Origin: Psychrobacter pygoscelis
GTDB taxonomy: Bacteria; Pseudomonadota; Gammaproteobacteria; Pseudomonadales; Moraxellaceae
Assembly: GCF_004335015.1 (NCBI RefSeq)
Contig: NZ_RQRU01000002.1
Location: 124,001-188,000, forward strand
Direction of reading: 5' to 3'
DNA: 64,000 nucleotides
The notes under the pieces were generated by a model. That model saw only the letters and a list, made by a program, of their open reading frames with translations, made no database searches and had not been told where the DNA came from. Position numbers and translations under genes: made by a program. Position 1 is the stretch's first letter. The number at the start of each line of letters is the position of its first letter. This document shows positions 9,573 to 19,366 of the stretch, piece by piece.

Positions 9573-10847
9573 ATGAATATGATGAATAACAAACTCACTC
9601 GACTACACCCATACCCCTTCGCTAAGATGGCTACATTGCTCGCCAACTCGTCACCCGCACTTGATTATAAAGAGATTAAACTAGGTATAGGCGAACCAAA
9701 ACATCCGCCACCGGCATTTGTCTTGGACGTAGTAGCAGAAAATTTGGACAAATTAGCTAATTATCCTACGACCAACGGTATGTTTGAGCTGCGTCAAAGC
9801 ATCGCCCACTGGCTTGAGCGGCGTTTTTTACTGCGGCACATTAGTCCCGATACGCAGATACTACCCGTCATGGGCACGCGTGAAGCGATATTTAGCAGTG
9901 TGCAAGCCATTATTGACAGTGATAGCGCTAAGCATGTTGCTAACAGTAAGCACCAAGAAAAATCAGACTCCCCTATCGTAGTGATGCCCAATCCGTTTTA
10001 TCAAATCTATGAGGGCGCTGCTTTATTGGCTGGCGCAGAGCCTTACTTTGTGCCATGTACGGTAGACAATCATTTTAAAGGCGACTATCGTAGTGTGCCT
10101 GCTGATGTTTGGGCGCGAGCGCAGCTGGTCTTTGTCTGTAGTCCTAATAACCCCACCGGCGCAGTCATGACTACCGATGACTGGGAGTATCTCATTCGGC
10201 TGTCTGATAAATATAACTTTGTCATTGCCAGCGATGAGTGTTACAGCGAGTTGTATTTTGACACGCCACCAGTCGGTCTACTGCAAGCCTGCGCTCAGAT
10301 CGGCCGCAATGACTTTAAAAACTGCATCGTCTTTCACTCCCTCTCAAAACGCTCTAATCTGCCCGGTCTGCGCTCTGGCTTTATAGCAGGGGATGCTCAG
10401 GTATTATCCGCGTATCTCAAGTACCGTACCTATCAGGGCTGTGCTATGCCTATACCGCATCAGCTCGCCTCCATAGCGGCTTGGCAAGATGAGAAGCATG
10501 TCATAGACAACCGTAGGCTATATGCGCAGAAGTTTAAGCTATGGCAACAAGAGCTTGGTGATGAGCTGTCCCTGAGCATGCCAGATGCGGGCTTTTACCT
10601 TTGGGTTAGAGCACCTGAGGCCTTTACTGACGCTGAGGGCCAGCCCGATGATGAGGCGTTTGTCACCGCGCTATATGAGCAAGTCAATATTCACGCACTA
10701 GCAGGACGCTACCTGTCGCGTGAGGTGAACGGTGTCAATCCTGGTCGTGGTTATGTGCGCATAGCCTTGGTAGCAAGTATGACAGAGAATCAAGAAGCGA
10801 TTGAGCGTATCAAAAGACTATTGGCTTCAAGATGCGCTTTAGACTAG
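9573..10847 (+). CDS. dapC: Succinyldiaminopimelate transaminase
   Basis: PLP-dependent aminotransferase of the class I/II fold, assigned to the succinylase branch of lysine and diaminopimelate synthesis. The start HPYPFAKM and the motif GIGEPKHPPP are typical of proteobacterial DapC. The PLP lysine is in SLSKRSNLPG, with the upstream NPNNPTGA-like segment (SPNNPTGAV) and the FVIASDECY segment in their usual places. Three nearby starts are possible (9573, 9579, 9582), and a TTG at 9549 would add eight odd hydrophobic residues, so 9573 was chosen. In many Gammaproteobacteria dapC lies near glnD and map, as here. Confidence 0.9.
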   Translation: MNMMNNKLTRLHPYPFAKMATLLANSSPALDYKEIKLGIGEPKHPPPAFVLDVVAENLDKLANYPTTNGMFELRQSIAHWLERRFLLRHISPDTQILPVMGTREAIFSSVQAIIDSDSAKHVANSKHQEKSDSPIVVMPNPFYQIYEGAALLAGAEPYFVPCTVDNHFKGDYRSVPADVWARAQLVFVCSPNNPTGAVMTTDDWEYLIRLSDKYNFVIASDECYSELYFDTPPVGLLQACAQIGRNDFKNCIVFHSLSKRSNLPGLRSGFIAGDAQVLSAYLKYRTYQGCAMPIPHQLASIAAWQDEKHVIDNRRLYAQKFKLWQQELGDELSLSMPDAGFYLWVRAPEAFTDAEGQPDDEAFVTALYEQVNIHALAGRYLSREVNGVNPGRGYVRIALVASMTENQEAIERIKRLLASRCALD

Positions 10848-11024
10848 CGCCAGAGCAGCTAGAAGAGTAGTTAGGTCTATAGTGAGTTAACGCTTAAGTT
10901 GTCTCTTAAATCGGCTGACGGGCCAGATAATGGCCCAAAAGTTGATATTCTCCTTGCACCTTTATAGCATTGCCCTTTAAGATAAAACCATACTATTAGC
11001 AAGGTCAATGCAAAGGAGCTGCTT

Positions 11025-13070
11025 GTGACTCGCTTGGATTTCTCTCAGCCACCCTTTGATGTGTTAAGCCCAGCGGAGCGGCAGAGCCTGAAGGTTCACA
11101 GCCAAGTGCGTTACTTAGCCAAAGGCCACAACCTTGGCATAGAAGATCACGATTATTTTTATGTGGTACTAAAAGGTCATATCCAGCAGCTGTTAAATGG
11201 CGATTTTATCAGCGACTTTAGTGCCTCAGAGTTCAGCAATGACTGGTTTGATGCACGTAGACCTGTCAGTCGCACCGACCTATGTCATCAAGACAGCGGC
11301 GCTGAGTCAGCAGCTGCCTCAAAATCTTCGGTAATCTCAACCGAAGCAACCCAAACAATTCAAGTAACCCAAGAGCCAGAGCTCGCACCAACTGCTGTCT
11401 ATCAATATAGCGCTTTAGAAGACACCTTACTCATGCAGATAGAGGCGCAGGCTATCGATCGATTGTGCGCACAGAACCATCATATTCGCCAGCTTCTCTC
11501 CGGCGAGTTGGGTGAGCGTATGAGAGCGCTTAATCAGCGCCGTGCCAACAGCCCCCTCACTACAACTGCCTCCTCCATCGCCACTCATACAGATGGCCAA
11601 ATCCTAGTCATTGATACTCGGCAACGCGAAATACAGCAGCTGATGTTACAGCCCATCACCACTATTCCACTGTTGCCAGTGCATGTCATCGATGAGAATG
11701 CCAGCCTGCTAGAAGCCGCTCAGACCATGACCAAAGCAGGACTCAAGCACGTCTTGATCACTCGTAGCCCTAGTCCTGAGCGTCATCCTACTAAGGATCA
11801 AGATAGTCGTATCGGTATCTTGACGGATGCAGATATCTGCCGCGCTGTAAGCGACATGGTCGATATGGCAAATACGCTTTGCTTAGAATATGCCAAGTTT
11901 AGACTGCGAACTATCACCCATGATCAGGATGTCAGTGAAGCGCTACTGGCCATGATTAGATATCGAGTCCATCGACTTCCTGTCGTTGGCGCTGATAATG
12001 AGATAATCGGGGTACTCGGTCAGAGCGACTTGTTGGCCTTTTTAAATCAGCACTCGCAGCTGATCACGGTACAGATCGAGCAAGCTGAGTCGATCGACAT
12101 GCTATATAGTGCTGTCGAGCAAATCGGTCAATATATTAGAGCACAACAGCAAAATGGTATTAAAATCGGTGTTATTAGTAGAATGGTTCAGACACTAAAC
12201 GCTCAAGTATTTACTAAGCTGTGGCGTCTCATCGTCCCAGAGATGGTATTTGAAAATACTTGCGTCATCGTGATGGGATCTGAGGGGCGTGGTGAGCAGA
12301 TAATGCGTACCGACCAGGACAATGCTTTAATTATCCGCAACGGCTTTAGTCATCCTGATTTGGCCGAGTTCGCTGAGCGCTTTAATCAGACACTTGCCGA
12401 GCTTGGCTATCCGCGGTGTGATGGCAATATTATGATGACCAACCCCATTTGGCGACTGCCACTCAACCGATTTAAGTCGCAGGTAAGCACTTGGTTTGCC
12501 GCCCGTGAGCCTAATCATGCTATTTGGTTATCTGCCCTACTTGATGCCGCCTATGTCTGCGGCGATGAGCGCTTACTGACCAGCCTACGTACCCACCTTA
12601 AGATCGCTCATAACAATGCTGATCCTATGTTTGTTCGTAGCTTTGCCAACGCAGCGCTACAGTTTGGCGATGTTAATCAGTGGTGGCAGAAATTTGCACC
12701 GCTAATCGGTAAACCTGCTAGCCAAGATATCGATCTCAAAAAAGCCGGTCTCTTTCCGCTAGTGCATGGCATTCGTGCTTTGGCACTCGAGCACAATATC
12801 TTAGAGGTCACCAATAGTAAAGCGCGGTTAAAAGCCCTTACGCAAGCAGGGGTCTTTAACCAAAAACGTGCTGATACCCTAAATGAAGCTTTGGAGTTTT
12901 TTATGAGTCTTCGCTTGGGTGTGGCCTTAACGACGGATGATAAATTCGCCCGCCAAGTCGATCCCAATACTTTATCAGCCCTCGAACGTGACCTCCTTAA
13001 AGAGTGCCTAAATGTGGTAAAGAGCTTCAAAAACCAACTGCGCCATCACTATCAGCTAGAGGTTGCGTAA
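11025..13070 (+). CDS. CBS-domain protein with DUF294 nucleotidyltransferase-like domain
   Basis: A 681-residue predicted signalling protein. The N-terminal part resembles a cyclic-nucleotide-binding fold (about 1-150) but carries a Ser/Ala/Thr-rich insert at about 85-125. Two CBS motifs follow (about 210-345, including IGILTDADICR and IGVLGQSDLLAFL). A DUF294 nucleotidyltransferase-like domain has GSEGRGEQ and the acidic TDQDNAL site, and a DUF294 C-terminal helical domain ends the protein. The GTG start has a clear AAGGAG 7 bases upstream. Only 3 bases separate its stop from the next ATG, so it forms an operon with the exonuclease gene. In related bacteria this pair often neighbours acetate uptake genes, which are absent here. 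Confidence 0.88.
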   Translation: MTRLDFSQPPFDVLSPAERQSLKVHSQVRYLAKGHNLGIEDHDYFYVVLKGHIQQLLNGDFISDFSASEFSNDWFDARRPVSRTDLCHQDSGAESAAASKSSVISTEATQTIQVTQEPELAPTAVYQYSALEDTLLMQIEAQAIDRLCAQNHHIRQLLSGELGERMRALNQRRANSPLTTTASSIATHTDGQILVIDTRQREIQQLMLQPITTIPLLPVHVIDENASLLEAAQTMTKAGLKHVLITRSPSPERHPTKDQDSRIGILTDADICRAVSDMVDMANTLCLEYAKFRLRTITHDQDVSEALLAMIRYRVHRLPVVGADNEIIGVLGQSDLLAFLNQHSQLITVQIEQAESIDMLYSAVEQIGQYIRAQQQNGIKIGVISRMVQTLNAQVFTKLWRLIVPEMVFENTCVIVMGSEGRGEQIMRTDQDNALIIRNGFSHPDLAEFAERFNQTLAELGYPRCDGNIMMTNPIWRLPLNRFKSQVSTWFAAREPNHAIWLSALLDAAYVCGDERLLTSLRTHLKIAHNNADPMFVRSFANAALQFGDVNQWWQKFAPLIGKPASQDIDLKKAGLFPLVHGIRALALEHNILEVTNSKARLKALTQAGVFNQKRADTLNEALEFFMSLRLGVALTTDDKFARQVDPNTLSALERDLLKECLNVVKSFKNQLRHHYQLEVA

Positions 13071-13073
13071 CTG

Positions 13074-13679
13074 ATGAGCTTTTTTTATAACCTTAAATCC
13101 CAACTACAAAAACGCGCCTTAACGCGGCCTGAGCTTGCCAGTATTTTCACTGCCCCAAACGAGCAACAATGGGTCGCTATCGACTGTGAGATGACAGGGC
13201 TTAACCCTAAACAGAACCACCTACTGTCCATCGCTGCCATTCATATCAATGGCGACCGTATTGATACCGGTCATGGCTTATATGTGGTCTGCCGGCCACC
13301 AGTCATGCCCGCTGCTGACACCATTATCATCCATGGACTACGCCCAAGAGATGTGCAAGGCGGGATGGCTTATGAGGAGATGCTGGCTCTAATCTTACCC
13401 TTTATAGGTAACCGCCCTATTGTCGGATTTTGTACTGCCTTGGATTTGGCTTTTTTGAATCCCTTAGTCAAGGCTTATATGGGCACGGCATTGCCCAACC
13501 AAACTATTGATATCCGTGATCTGTACAATTGGCGCACTGGTAACCGTACCGGCGGTATCAATCACCATTCGCATCATTTACATAATATCGTCAAAGAACT
13601 CAACATCCCTGAGCTTGGTAACCATGATGCCTATAATGATGCGGTTATGACAGCAATGGTGTTTTTGCATCTACGCTGA
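13074..13679 (+). CDS. DEDDh-family 3'-5' exonuclease
   Basis: DnaQ-like exonuclease of 201 residues. The first acidic pair is in AIDCEMTGL, the middle Asp region is in CTALDLAF, and the final HDAYND supplies the H-x4-D motif that marks the DEDDh class. It lacks the extra domains of the replicative epsilon subunit, so it is better called an epsilon-like nuclease. It starts 3 bases after the CBS/DUF294 gene stops and is probably co-translated with it. This pairing is conserved in several Gammaproteobacteria, but the shared function is not established. Confidence 0.88.
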   Translation: MSFFYNLKSQLQKRALTRPELASIFTAPNEQQWVAIDCEMTGLNPKQNHLLSIAAIHINGDRIDTGHGLYVVCRPPVMPAADTIIIHGLRPRDVQGGMAYEEMLALILPFIGNRPIVGFCTALDLAFLNPLVKAYMGTALPNQTIDIRDLYNWRTGNRTGGINHHSHHLHNIVKELNIPELGNHDAYNDAVMTAMVFLHLR

Positions 13680-13842
13680 CGCCATCTAAGTGTAATGACT
13701 AATCAATTTATCTGATAACTATTGAGGTGGCGCTTTTTAAACTTTTTCTCATCGCTTTTTATTCTCTGACTTCCCAATACCTCTACTTCATAGTAGAGTA
13801 CTTGCATTTCAGCCAGATACTTGAAAAGTTGTTGTTAATATC

Positions 13843-15795
13843 ATGCCAAAGCCCTCCTTTACGCCTTCACCCTTATACCGATTCCTAAGCCGAATTATCC
13901 TTTTAGGCTGCGGGCTAATTATTAATCTTGCTGCCTATGCCGAACTGCCTACCGCTGTGCAAGACGCCTTGAGCCGTGCCGATCTTAGTGCTGAAAATAT
14001 TAGTCTTATTATCATGCCTGTTATGCCTGAGACACCAGGCCAACCAAGCAACCAAGGCCAACCGACTCAAAGCCACCTGCCCGCGGTTGTCACCCCAGAA
14101 GGGCAAGAGTTAGGAGACAGTCCTCAGTCGTCTGATACTGATAAACCATCTGACCCTGCACAGTCGTCTGATATTGTTAAGCCGTCTAGTATTGACAAAC
14201 CGTCTGATAATAATGGCGTGGCAGCTGCTGAAAATATGGTCACTCAAGTCGATGTCGATCATACAATCACAGGCGATCAGCTGGCGATAAATCAACAACA
14301 ACCCTCATCTCAAAGTGGCGCGTCCACCTCTACTGCTATAGCACCTCCTAAACCTGAGCCACTGACCAGCGGTATTTTTCACAATCCTGAGCTGCCGCGC
14401 ACCCCAGCCAGTACTATGAAGCTCATTCCGACGTTTATCGCTTTAGATACTTTGGGCAGTGATTTTGTCTGGCAGACACGGGTCTATTACTCAGGCTTAC
14501 GGGTTGGCGCGCAGTTATATGGCGATTTAATTATTCAGGGTAGCGGCGACCCAAAGCTCACTGAAGACCAGCTGCGGCAGCTGCTCTATCAAGTCACTAA
14601 GGCAGGCATTCGCCAGATTCATGGTAATATCATCATTGATACCTCGGTATTTCAAAACGTCACCAAGGACCCTGCCGCCTTCGACAATGATCCATTACGG
14701 CCCTATAACGCCAGTCCCGATGGATTCTTGGTCAACTACTCTAGCATGGAGATTCATAGCTATCCTGACGAGCATGGTCTTGCTCAGCTTACCTATCGTC
14801 CGCGGCTAGCCGACTATCAGCTTCCTGACACGGTTAGTGTGCGTCCAGACCAAAGCAGCTGCCAAAGTATCCGTTATAGCCTAGACCCGTATTGGGGTAG
14901 CGTGGGATTAAGCTTTAACCGTGCACTACCTAATGGCTGCGCTGAGCATACTTTTTACGTCGCTTTTCCAGATGCCAAAGTCTTTGCCAGTCGCGTGGTA
15001 GCGCAGCTATGGAGCGATCTTGGTAATACAGTATCAGGAGCGGTGATCAGTCAAGAGCAGCCAGCTCAACGCGCTTCTATGGCGGCGCTGCCCATTGTGA
15101 GCTACCCTTCTTTTCCACTAGCAAGTCTCATTCATGACATCAATCATCACTCTAATAATGTTATGACTGAGCAAGTCACTTTATCGCTGCCAATCTATGC
15201 AAAGTCTGCTAAAGCTCGCTTGCAAAACGAGTCTATCCACACCCCACCGCTGCTTAAAGCCAGCTGTACACCTAGCAGACAAATCAGCAATAATATTGCT
15301 AATACAAAAAGCCGCTTAGCAAATTACAAACGGCACTCAAGCCTATATTATGACCAAGCTTCAAGCGACTACCCTACAGCACTTCAGACTATGAACCAGT
15401 GGTGGCAGCAGCACCTAACGACTCCACCGCCAAATATGACCAACGGCTCAGGTCTATGCCGTAGCTGTACTGTCAGCGCAAATAACTTAGCGGAGCTGCT
15501 GCAATATGCCTACCACCACCCTGAATTTAGCAGTTATGTCGACTCGCTTGGGGTGGCCGGAGTTAGCGGTACCATCGCCGATCATGGTCTACGCTTGCCA
15601 AGCTCACAGGCAATTGGCCGGGCATGGATAAAGACTGGCACTCTATCCAACGTCACAGCCATGGCCGGCTATGTCAAAGGACTATCTGGGCAAGACTATG
15701 TGGTGGTGGGTATCATTAATAATGAACAAAAAATTAACACCTATGCTGCGCGGCTGGCGCTCGATCAAATGCTCGACTGGACAGCGCAGCACTAG
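13843..15795 (+). CDS. dacB: D-alanyl-D-alanine carboxypeptidase/endopeptidase (PBP4 type)
   Basis: Periplasmic low-molecular-weight class C penicillin-binding protein that trims peptidoglycan cross-links. The 650-residue product has an N-terminal signal segment (hydrophobic residues about 12-32). The three active-site motifs are present: STMK in PASTMKLIP, SNN in HHSNNVMTE, and KTG in WIKTGTLSN. A Pro/Ser/Gln-rich insert at about residues 60-180 sits before the first motif and contains near-identical repeats of SSDxxKPSD; it makes the protein longer than the roughly 480-residue Escherichia coli enzyme. A second poorly conserved insert lies after SNN. It stands alone, with no close operon partner. 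Confidence 0.92.
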   Translation: MPKPSFTPSPLYRFLSRIILLGCGLIINLAAYAELPTAVQDALSRADLSAENISLIIMPVMPETPGQPSNQGQPTQSHLPAVVTPEGQELGDSPQSSDTDKPSDPAQSSDIVKPSSIDKPSDNNGVAAAENMVTQVDVDHTITGDQLAINQQQPSSQSGASTSTAIAPPKPEPLTSGIFHNPELPRTPASTMKLIPTFIALDTLGSDFVWQTRVYYSGLRVGAQLYGDLIIQGSGDPKLTEDQLRQLLYQVTKAGIRQIHGNIIIDTSVFQNVTKDPAAFDNDPLRPYNASPDGFLVNYSSMEIHSYPDEHGLAQLTYRPRLADYQLPDTVSVRPDQSSCQSIRYSLDPYWGSVGLSFNRALPNGCAEHTFYVAFPDAKVFASRVVAQLWSDLGNTVSGAVISQEQPAQRASMAALPIVSYPSFPLASLIHDINHHSNNVMTEQVTLSLPIYAKSAKARLQNESIHTPPLLKASCTPSRQISNNIANTKSRLANYKRHSSLYYDQASSDYPTALQTMNQWWQQHLTTPPPNMTNGSGLCRSCTVSANNLAELLQYAYHHPEFSSYVDSLGVAGVSGTIADHGLRLPSSQAIGRAWIKTGTLSNVTAMAGYVKGLSGQDYVVVGIINNEQKINTYAARLALDQMLDWTAQH

Positions 15796-15830
15796 GACAT
15801 AGGTGAGTTAATAATTGCTTGAAGGCTACT

Positions 15831-16418
15831 CTATTGGCTGTTTTGTAGCAAGCGCTCGTACACTGCCGCATCACTAGCAGAATAGCAGCAGAAGATAACT
15901 TGGCTTATAGTAAGCTTGTCGCTACTTTGAGCGCACTCTGTTAAATAGGTGCTGACGCTATCGATAGCGACTTGAGCGGCTTGTGCTACAGGATAGCCAT
16001 AGACACCGGTACTAATAGCAGGAAAGGCTATACTAGTCACCTCATGTTGCTGGGCTAACTCAAGAGCGTGCTTATAACAATTAGCAAGATTGGCCGCCTC
16101 ACCCCGCTGTCCGCCATGCCATACAGGACCGACTGTATGAATGACATAGCGACAAGGCAGCTTAAAGGCTGGACTAATCTTTGCCTCCCCTGTCTGACAG
16201 CCATTTAGCGTTCGGCAATACTCAACCAACTCCGAGCCTGCTGCTCGATGGATAGCGCCATCGACACCGCCGCCACCAAGTAGGCTTGAGTTCGCTGCAT
16301 TGACAATAGCATCGACCTCAAGCTTAGTAATGTCGGCTTGAACCACGGTCAGCTCAACCTTGGTCTGCTGTAGCCCATTGTATAGTGTCTTGTTAGTCCA
16401 AGCTTGCGGCTGTGACAT
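15831..16418 (-). CDS. Macro-domain O-acetyl-ADP-ribose deacetylase (YmdB-like)
   Basis: Single macro domain of 195 residues. The conserved ADP-ribose-binding elements are present: VVQADITKLEVDAIVNAAN, LLGGGGVDGAIHRAAG, CRYVIHTVGPVW and the phosphate loop AISTGVYGYP. The Asn-Ala-Ala-Asn plus GGGGVDGAI signature is that of the YmdB/MacroD class, which hydrolyses O-acetyl-ADP-ribose and ADP-ribosyl esters. AGGAGA lies before the ATG. It converges with dacB, with 35 bases between them. No toxin or PARP partner is adjacent, so a general repair role is most likely. Confidence 0.92.
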   Translation of the reverse strand: MSQPQAWTNKTLYNGLQQTKVELTVVQADITKLEVDAIVNAANSSLLGGGGVDGAIHRAAGSELVEYCRTLNGCQTGEAKISPAFKLPCRYVIHTVGPVWHGGQRGEAANLANCYKHALELAQQHEVTSIAFPAISTGVYGYPVAQAAQVAIDSVSTYLTECAQSSDKLTISQVIFCCYSASDAAVYERLLQNSQ

Positions 16419-16603
16419 TGTCTTCTCCTAGTTTGTCTGAGCAAATGAGGGTAAGATAAGAGATAGCTAAATCACCCCCTATATTAGTCATTTACATCGT
16501 TATTTTATAGCTTCACTAATCACCTTTATGCTCTAGTACAATATTTGTCCTATAACGAGCATTCTCTACTACAATAAAAGCGATATTTGCTTTAGGAATT
16601 AAT

Positions 16604-17155
16604 ATGGAACATTTATTTTTTGACAGCTTTGACAAGCTAGGAAGAATTGTCATAGCCTCAGCACTGGTCTATATACTGATCGTCGTCGCGACCAAGATCT
16701 CAGGCAAGCGCTCGACCTCTCAGCTTAATAACTTTGATTGGGTAGTAACGGTGATGATTGGCTCCATTGGAGCCAGTACTATTCTCCTAAAAGGCGTTCC
16801 CTTTATTGAGGGTAGTGCCTCTATTTTGACCCTCTATACCTTACAGTTTGTCGTTACCAAAACTGCTGCTATCTCACCAAGCTTTTGCTCTGTCTTGCTA
16901 TCAGAGCCGCGAATTGTCTTTTATCAAGGTCAGTTTTTACCCGATGCTATGCGTGCGGAGCGCCTGTGTCGGCAAGAGCTAGAATGCGCTATGCGCTCTG
17001 AGGGTATCAATAATCATGACGATGTGGAGGCTATTGTATTTGAGACCGATGCCAAGCTAACCGTCATTCCACGACAAAAATCTACTGATAATGTTAAGAC
17101 CGATAGTGATAATCTGCCAATCTCTCAGACTATCGATCAATTGGTAAAGCGTTAA
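16604..17155 (+). CDS. DUF421 (YetF-type) inner-membrane protein
   Basis: A 183-residue protein with N-terminal hydrophobic segments (about 13-31, 45-62 and 68-88), the conserved KISGKRSTSQLNNFDWV stretch between them, and a small soluble DUF421 domain that includes SEPRIVFYQGQFL. This is the YetF/YcaP architecture: two or three membrane helices followed by a cytoplasmic domain. Family members are linked to envelope or spore stress, but the biochemical function is unknown. TTAGGA precedes the ATG at a good spacing. It is divergent from the macro-domain gene. Confidence 0.85.
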   Translation: MEHLFFDSFDKLGRIVIASALVYILIVVATKISGKRSTSQLNNFDWVVTVMIGSIGASTILLKGVPFIEGSASILTLYTLQFVVTKTAAISPSFCSVLLSEPRIVFYQGQFLPDAMRAERLCRQELECAMRSEGINNHDDVEAIVFETDAKLTVIPRQKSTDNVKTDSDNLPISQTIDQLVKR

Positions 17156-17347
17156 TAATTGACTTTTTGAAGACCATTGAATGCCATTTATTTAAACAAA
17201 GACTGTATTACAACAACTTTGCTTTAAGCATAAAATTTCAAGAGGATAGTCAGTATATTATTAGCATGACTTTGGATTAAGCAGCTTATATCATGCCATA
17301 ATCTTGGCTTAATTATATTGGTTCACCTTTAGAGTACGACAGTAATT

Positions 17348-17836
17348 ATGAAATTAAGAATCTTGACCATTGGTCACAAAATGCCCAAGTGGATTCAAAG
17401 CGGCTTTGACGATTATCACAAGCGTATCCAACCCATGCTAACCACTGAGATCGTTGAGCTGCCTGCCGCCAAACGCGCCAAAAACCCTTCAGAAGCTAAT
17501 CTGGCTCAGTACCGCGAGCAAGAAGGCGAGGCCATCTTAAACGCGCATAACAGCGCCAGCCGCGAGCAGCTCTGGGTACTCGATGTCAAAGGCAAGTCAC
17601 TATCGACAGAAAAGCTCGCGGTAAAGCTAGCAGACGCCATGCAGCTAGGGGATGATATAGCTCTCGTTATCGGGGGGCCGGATGGGGTATCCCCTGCTGT
17701 ACTCGCTGCCGCCGACTATAAATGGTCATTATCTGAGCTGACCTTGCCGCACCCACTAGTACGCGTGGTGCTTATGGAGCAGCTGTATCGGGCCATGAGT
17801 ATTAATAATAATCATCCCTATCACCGTGGCAACTAA
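17348..17836 (+). CDS. rlmH: 23S rRNA pseudouridine1915-N3 methyltransferase
   Basis: SPOUT-class methyltransferase that methylates pseudouridine 1915 in helix 69 of 23S rRNA on assembled 70S ribosomes. The 162-residue length is close to the E. coli enzyme. The start LRILTIGHKMPKWI, the glycine-rich cofactor loop VIGGPDGVS, and the end LYRAMSINNNHPYHRGN are typical. In many bacteria rlmH follows rsfS, but here it stands alone between a DUF421 gene and a dioxygenase gene. Confidence 0.95.
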   Translation: MKLRILTIGHKMPKWIQSGFDDYHKRIQPMLTTEIVELPAAKRAKNPSEANLAQYREQEGEAILNAHNSASREQLWVLDVKGKSLSTEKLAVKLADAMQLGDDIALVIGGPDGVSPAVLAAADYKWSLSELTLPHPLVRVVLMEQLYRAMSINNNHPYHRGN

Positions 17837-18068
17837 CGTGTGCTAAATGTAGTAAACCCACTATAAAAATAATACAGTGATACTGCGATGAATTTTTTGT
17901 AGCCTCTGTTAGCGTAGTCACAGCAAGTTAGAAAATTTATACCAGTATCGCGCTTGAGCTTATCTTTATCACTTTATTGTCGGTCGATTACATAGCGGCT
18001 GGCTAAGGACCAATGGCAAGACACGAAGATAGGTTTAAACTCATCTTTATTGTCCCCATAATGTAGCA

Positions 18069-18938
18069 ATGAGTGCTAACAATTACCCGTCCTATTATGA
18101 TCAGCTGTTGGCGTCAAGTCAGCCTGCCTTATCGAGCCAGTCTATTTTTGCAGACCCTGCCACGCCTTTAGCCAAAACCGCCACCCTTCCTGCGTTATTC
18201 ATCTCGCACGGCGCGCCCACGCTTGCCCTTGAGCAGTCGGCGACTACCAATGCTTTAGCCCGCTTAGGGCAAAATTTACCCAAGCCACGGGCTATCGTCA
18301 TTATGTCAGCCCATTGGCTGTCCCCTAAGCTGGAGCTTAGCAGCCACCCAGCGCCTGTGACCTGGCATGACTTCTCCGGACTGGCGGATGAACTTTATCA
18401 AATCCGCTATCCCGCGCATGGGCATCCACAGCTCGCAGAAGCGCTAGCCCAGCAGCTGGCTGCTCGCAGTATCACTTGTAGCGTTAATCCACTTCGCGCT
18501 CTTGATCATGGGGTATGGTCGCCGTTATTACACCTGTATCCCGATGCCGATGTGCCCATTGTGCAATTGTCGCTCCCACAGCATTACGATAGCCATGCTT
18601 GCTATCAGCTGGGGGCTATATTCGCCGCGCTGCGTCAAGAGCAGATATTACTCATAGGCTCTGGCAATATCACTCACAATCTAGCAGCGATGCGCTGGGA
18701 CGCGGACAGTATTGATGAGTCGGCCAAAGCATTTAAGATATGGTTATTGGCTCAATTAAAGACAGATATTCCGGCTGCGCTTGACTGGCAGCAGTTCAAA
18801 CACGCTCAACAGGTGCATCCAAGCTCAGAGCACCTGATGCCATTATTTTTTGCTCTTGGCGCAGGTCAGCGCGTCTCAGTCGTGCACGAGCGAATGGCGC
18901 ATCATAGCTTGGGGATGGATATTTATCGCTTTGATTAG
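18069..18938 (+). CDS. ygiD: Extradiol ring-cleavage dioxygenase, 4,5-DOPA dioxygenase type
   Basis: A 289-residue LigB-superfamily protein. The expected zinc/iron ligand histidines appear in LFISHGAPTLALE, VIMSAHWLSP and ALDHGVWSPL. The GSGNITHNL motif and the late HPSSEHLMPL segment match YgiD/DodA proteins, which open the aromatic ring of DOPA in vitro. The natural substrate in bacteria is uncertain. The first 30 residues or so are not part of the conserved fold. The gene stands alone, with an amidase remnant converging on its 3' end. Confidence 0.88.
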   Translation: MSANNYPSYYDQLLASSQPALSSQSIFADPATPLAKTATLPALFISHGAPTLALEQSATTNALARLGQNLPKPRAIVIMSAHWLSPKLELSSHPAPVTWHDFSGLADELYQIRYPAHGHPQLAEALAQQLAARSITCSVNPLRALDHGVWSPLLHLYPDADVPIVQLSLPQHYDSHACYQLGAIFAALRQEQILLIGSGNITHNLAAMRWDADSIDESAKAFKIWLLAQLKTDIPAALDWQQFKHAQQVHPSSEHLMPLFFALGAGQRVSVVHERMAHHSLGMDIYRFD

Positions 18939-18976
18939 CGCAACCCCTAGCCTTAAGCTGTCTGGCCTTTTTAGGC

Positions 18977-19366
18977 TTATCCTGTCTTTTTAGTTTTTTC
19001 AAATGCAGCTTTAGTAAACCGCCCTACCCGCTCAATCTCATCCGCTAAAGACAGCTGCACCATCTCGCTATCGACAGGCGGTATGATATTGATACTACAG
19101 CTGCCCATCTTGATCGGCTCGCCCTCAACATAAAAGGACAGGTCCTTTAGTAGATAAAGCACGCCTGAGAATATACGGTACAGTCACCCACTGCATTCAG
19201 CATTATAGGCATACTCATGCAAACGGTGAATAATAGCGTTAAGCTTAGGATTGAGTTTGTCGGCTTGAAAGATAGCGGCGACTAGAGCTTCTGTAGCACT
19301 CATAGCGCCTAATAGGATTAACTGAGCCAGTCCAATAGCATCATACTGGGCATATTCTTTGAACAC
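18977..19366 (-). pseudogene. Remnant of an amidase-signature-family gene
   Basis: Read on the minus strand from a GTG at 19366, the frame encodes an amidase N-terminus: YDAIGLAQLI, then LNPKLNAIIHRLHEYAYNA. A TGA stop at 19184-19186 interrupts it. Without any frame change the reading resumes seven codons later with FSGVLYLLKDLSFYVEGEP, which matches the conserved GVPFLLKDL segment holding the catalytic lysine of this family, and then PPVDSEMV. After that the similarity stops, and the frame ends at 18977 near codon 130, whereas whole amidases have about 450-500 residues. The Ser-rich catalytic core is missing. This is a nonsense mutation plus a large deletion, so no active enzyme is expected. 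Confidence 0.75.

Noticed and set aside
13074..13679. Considered as the replicative DNA polymerase III epsilon subunit
   Set aside because: It has the DEDDh nuclease core but no C-terminal polymerase-binding tail, and is coupled to a CBS/DUF294 gene.
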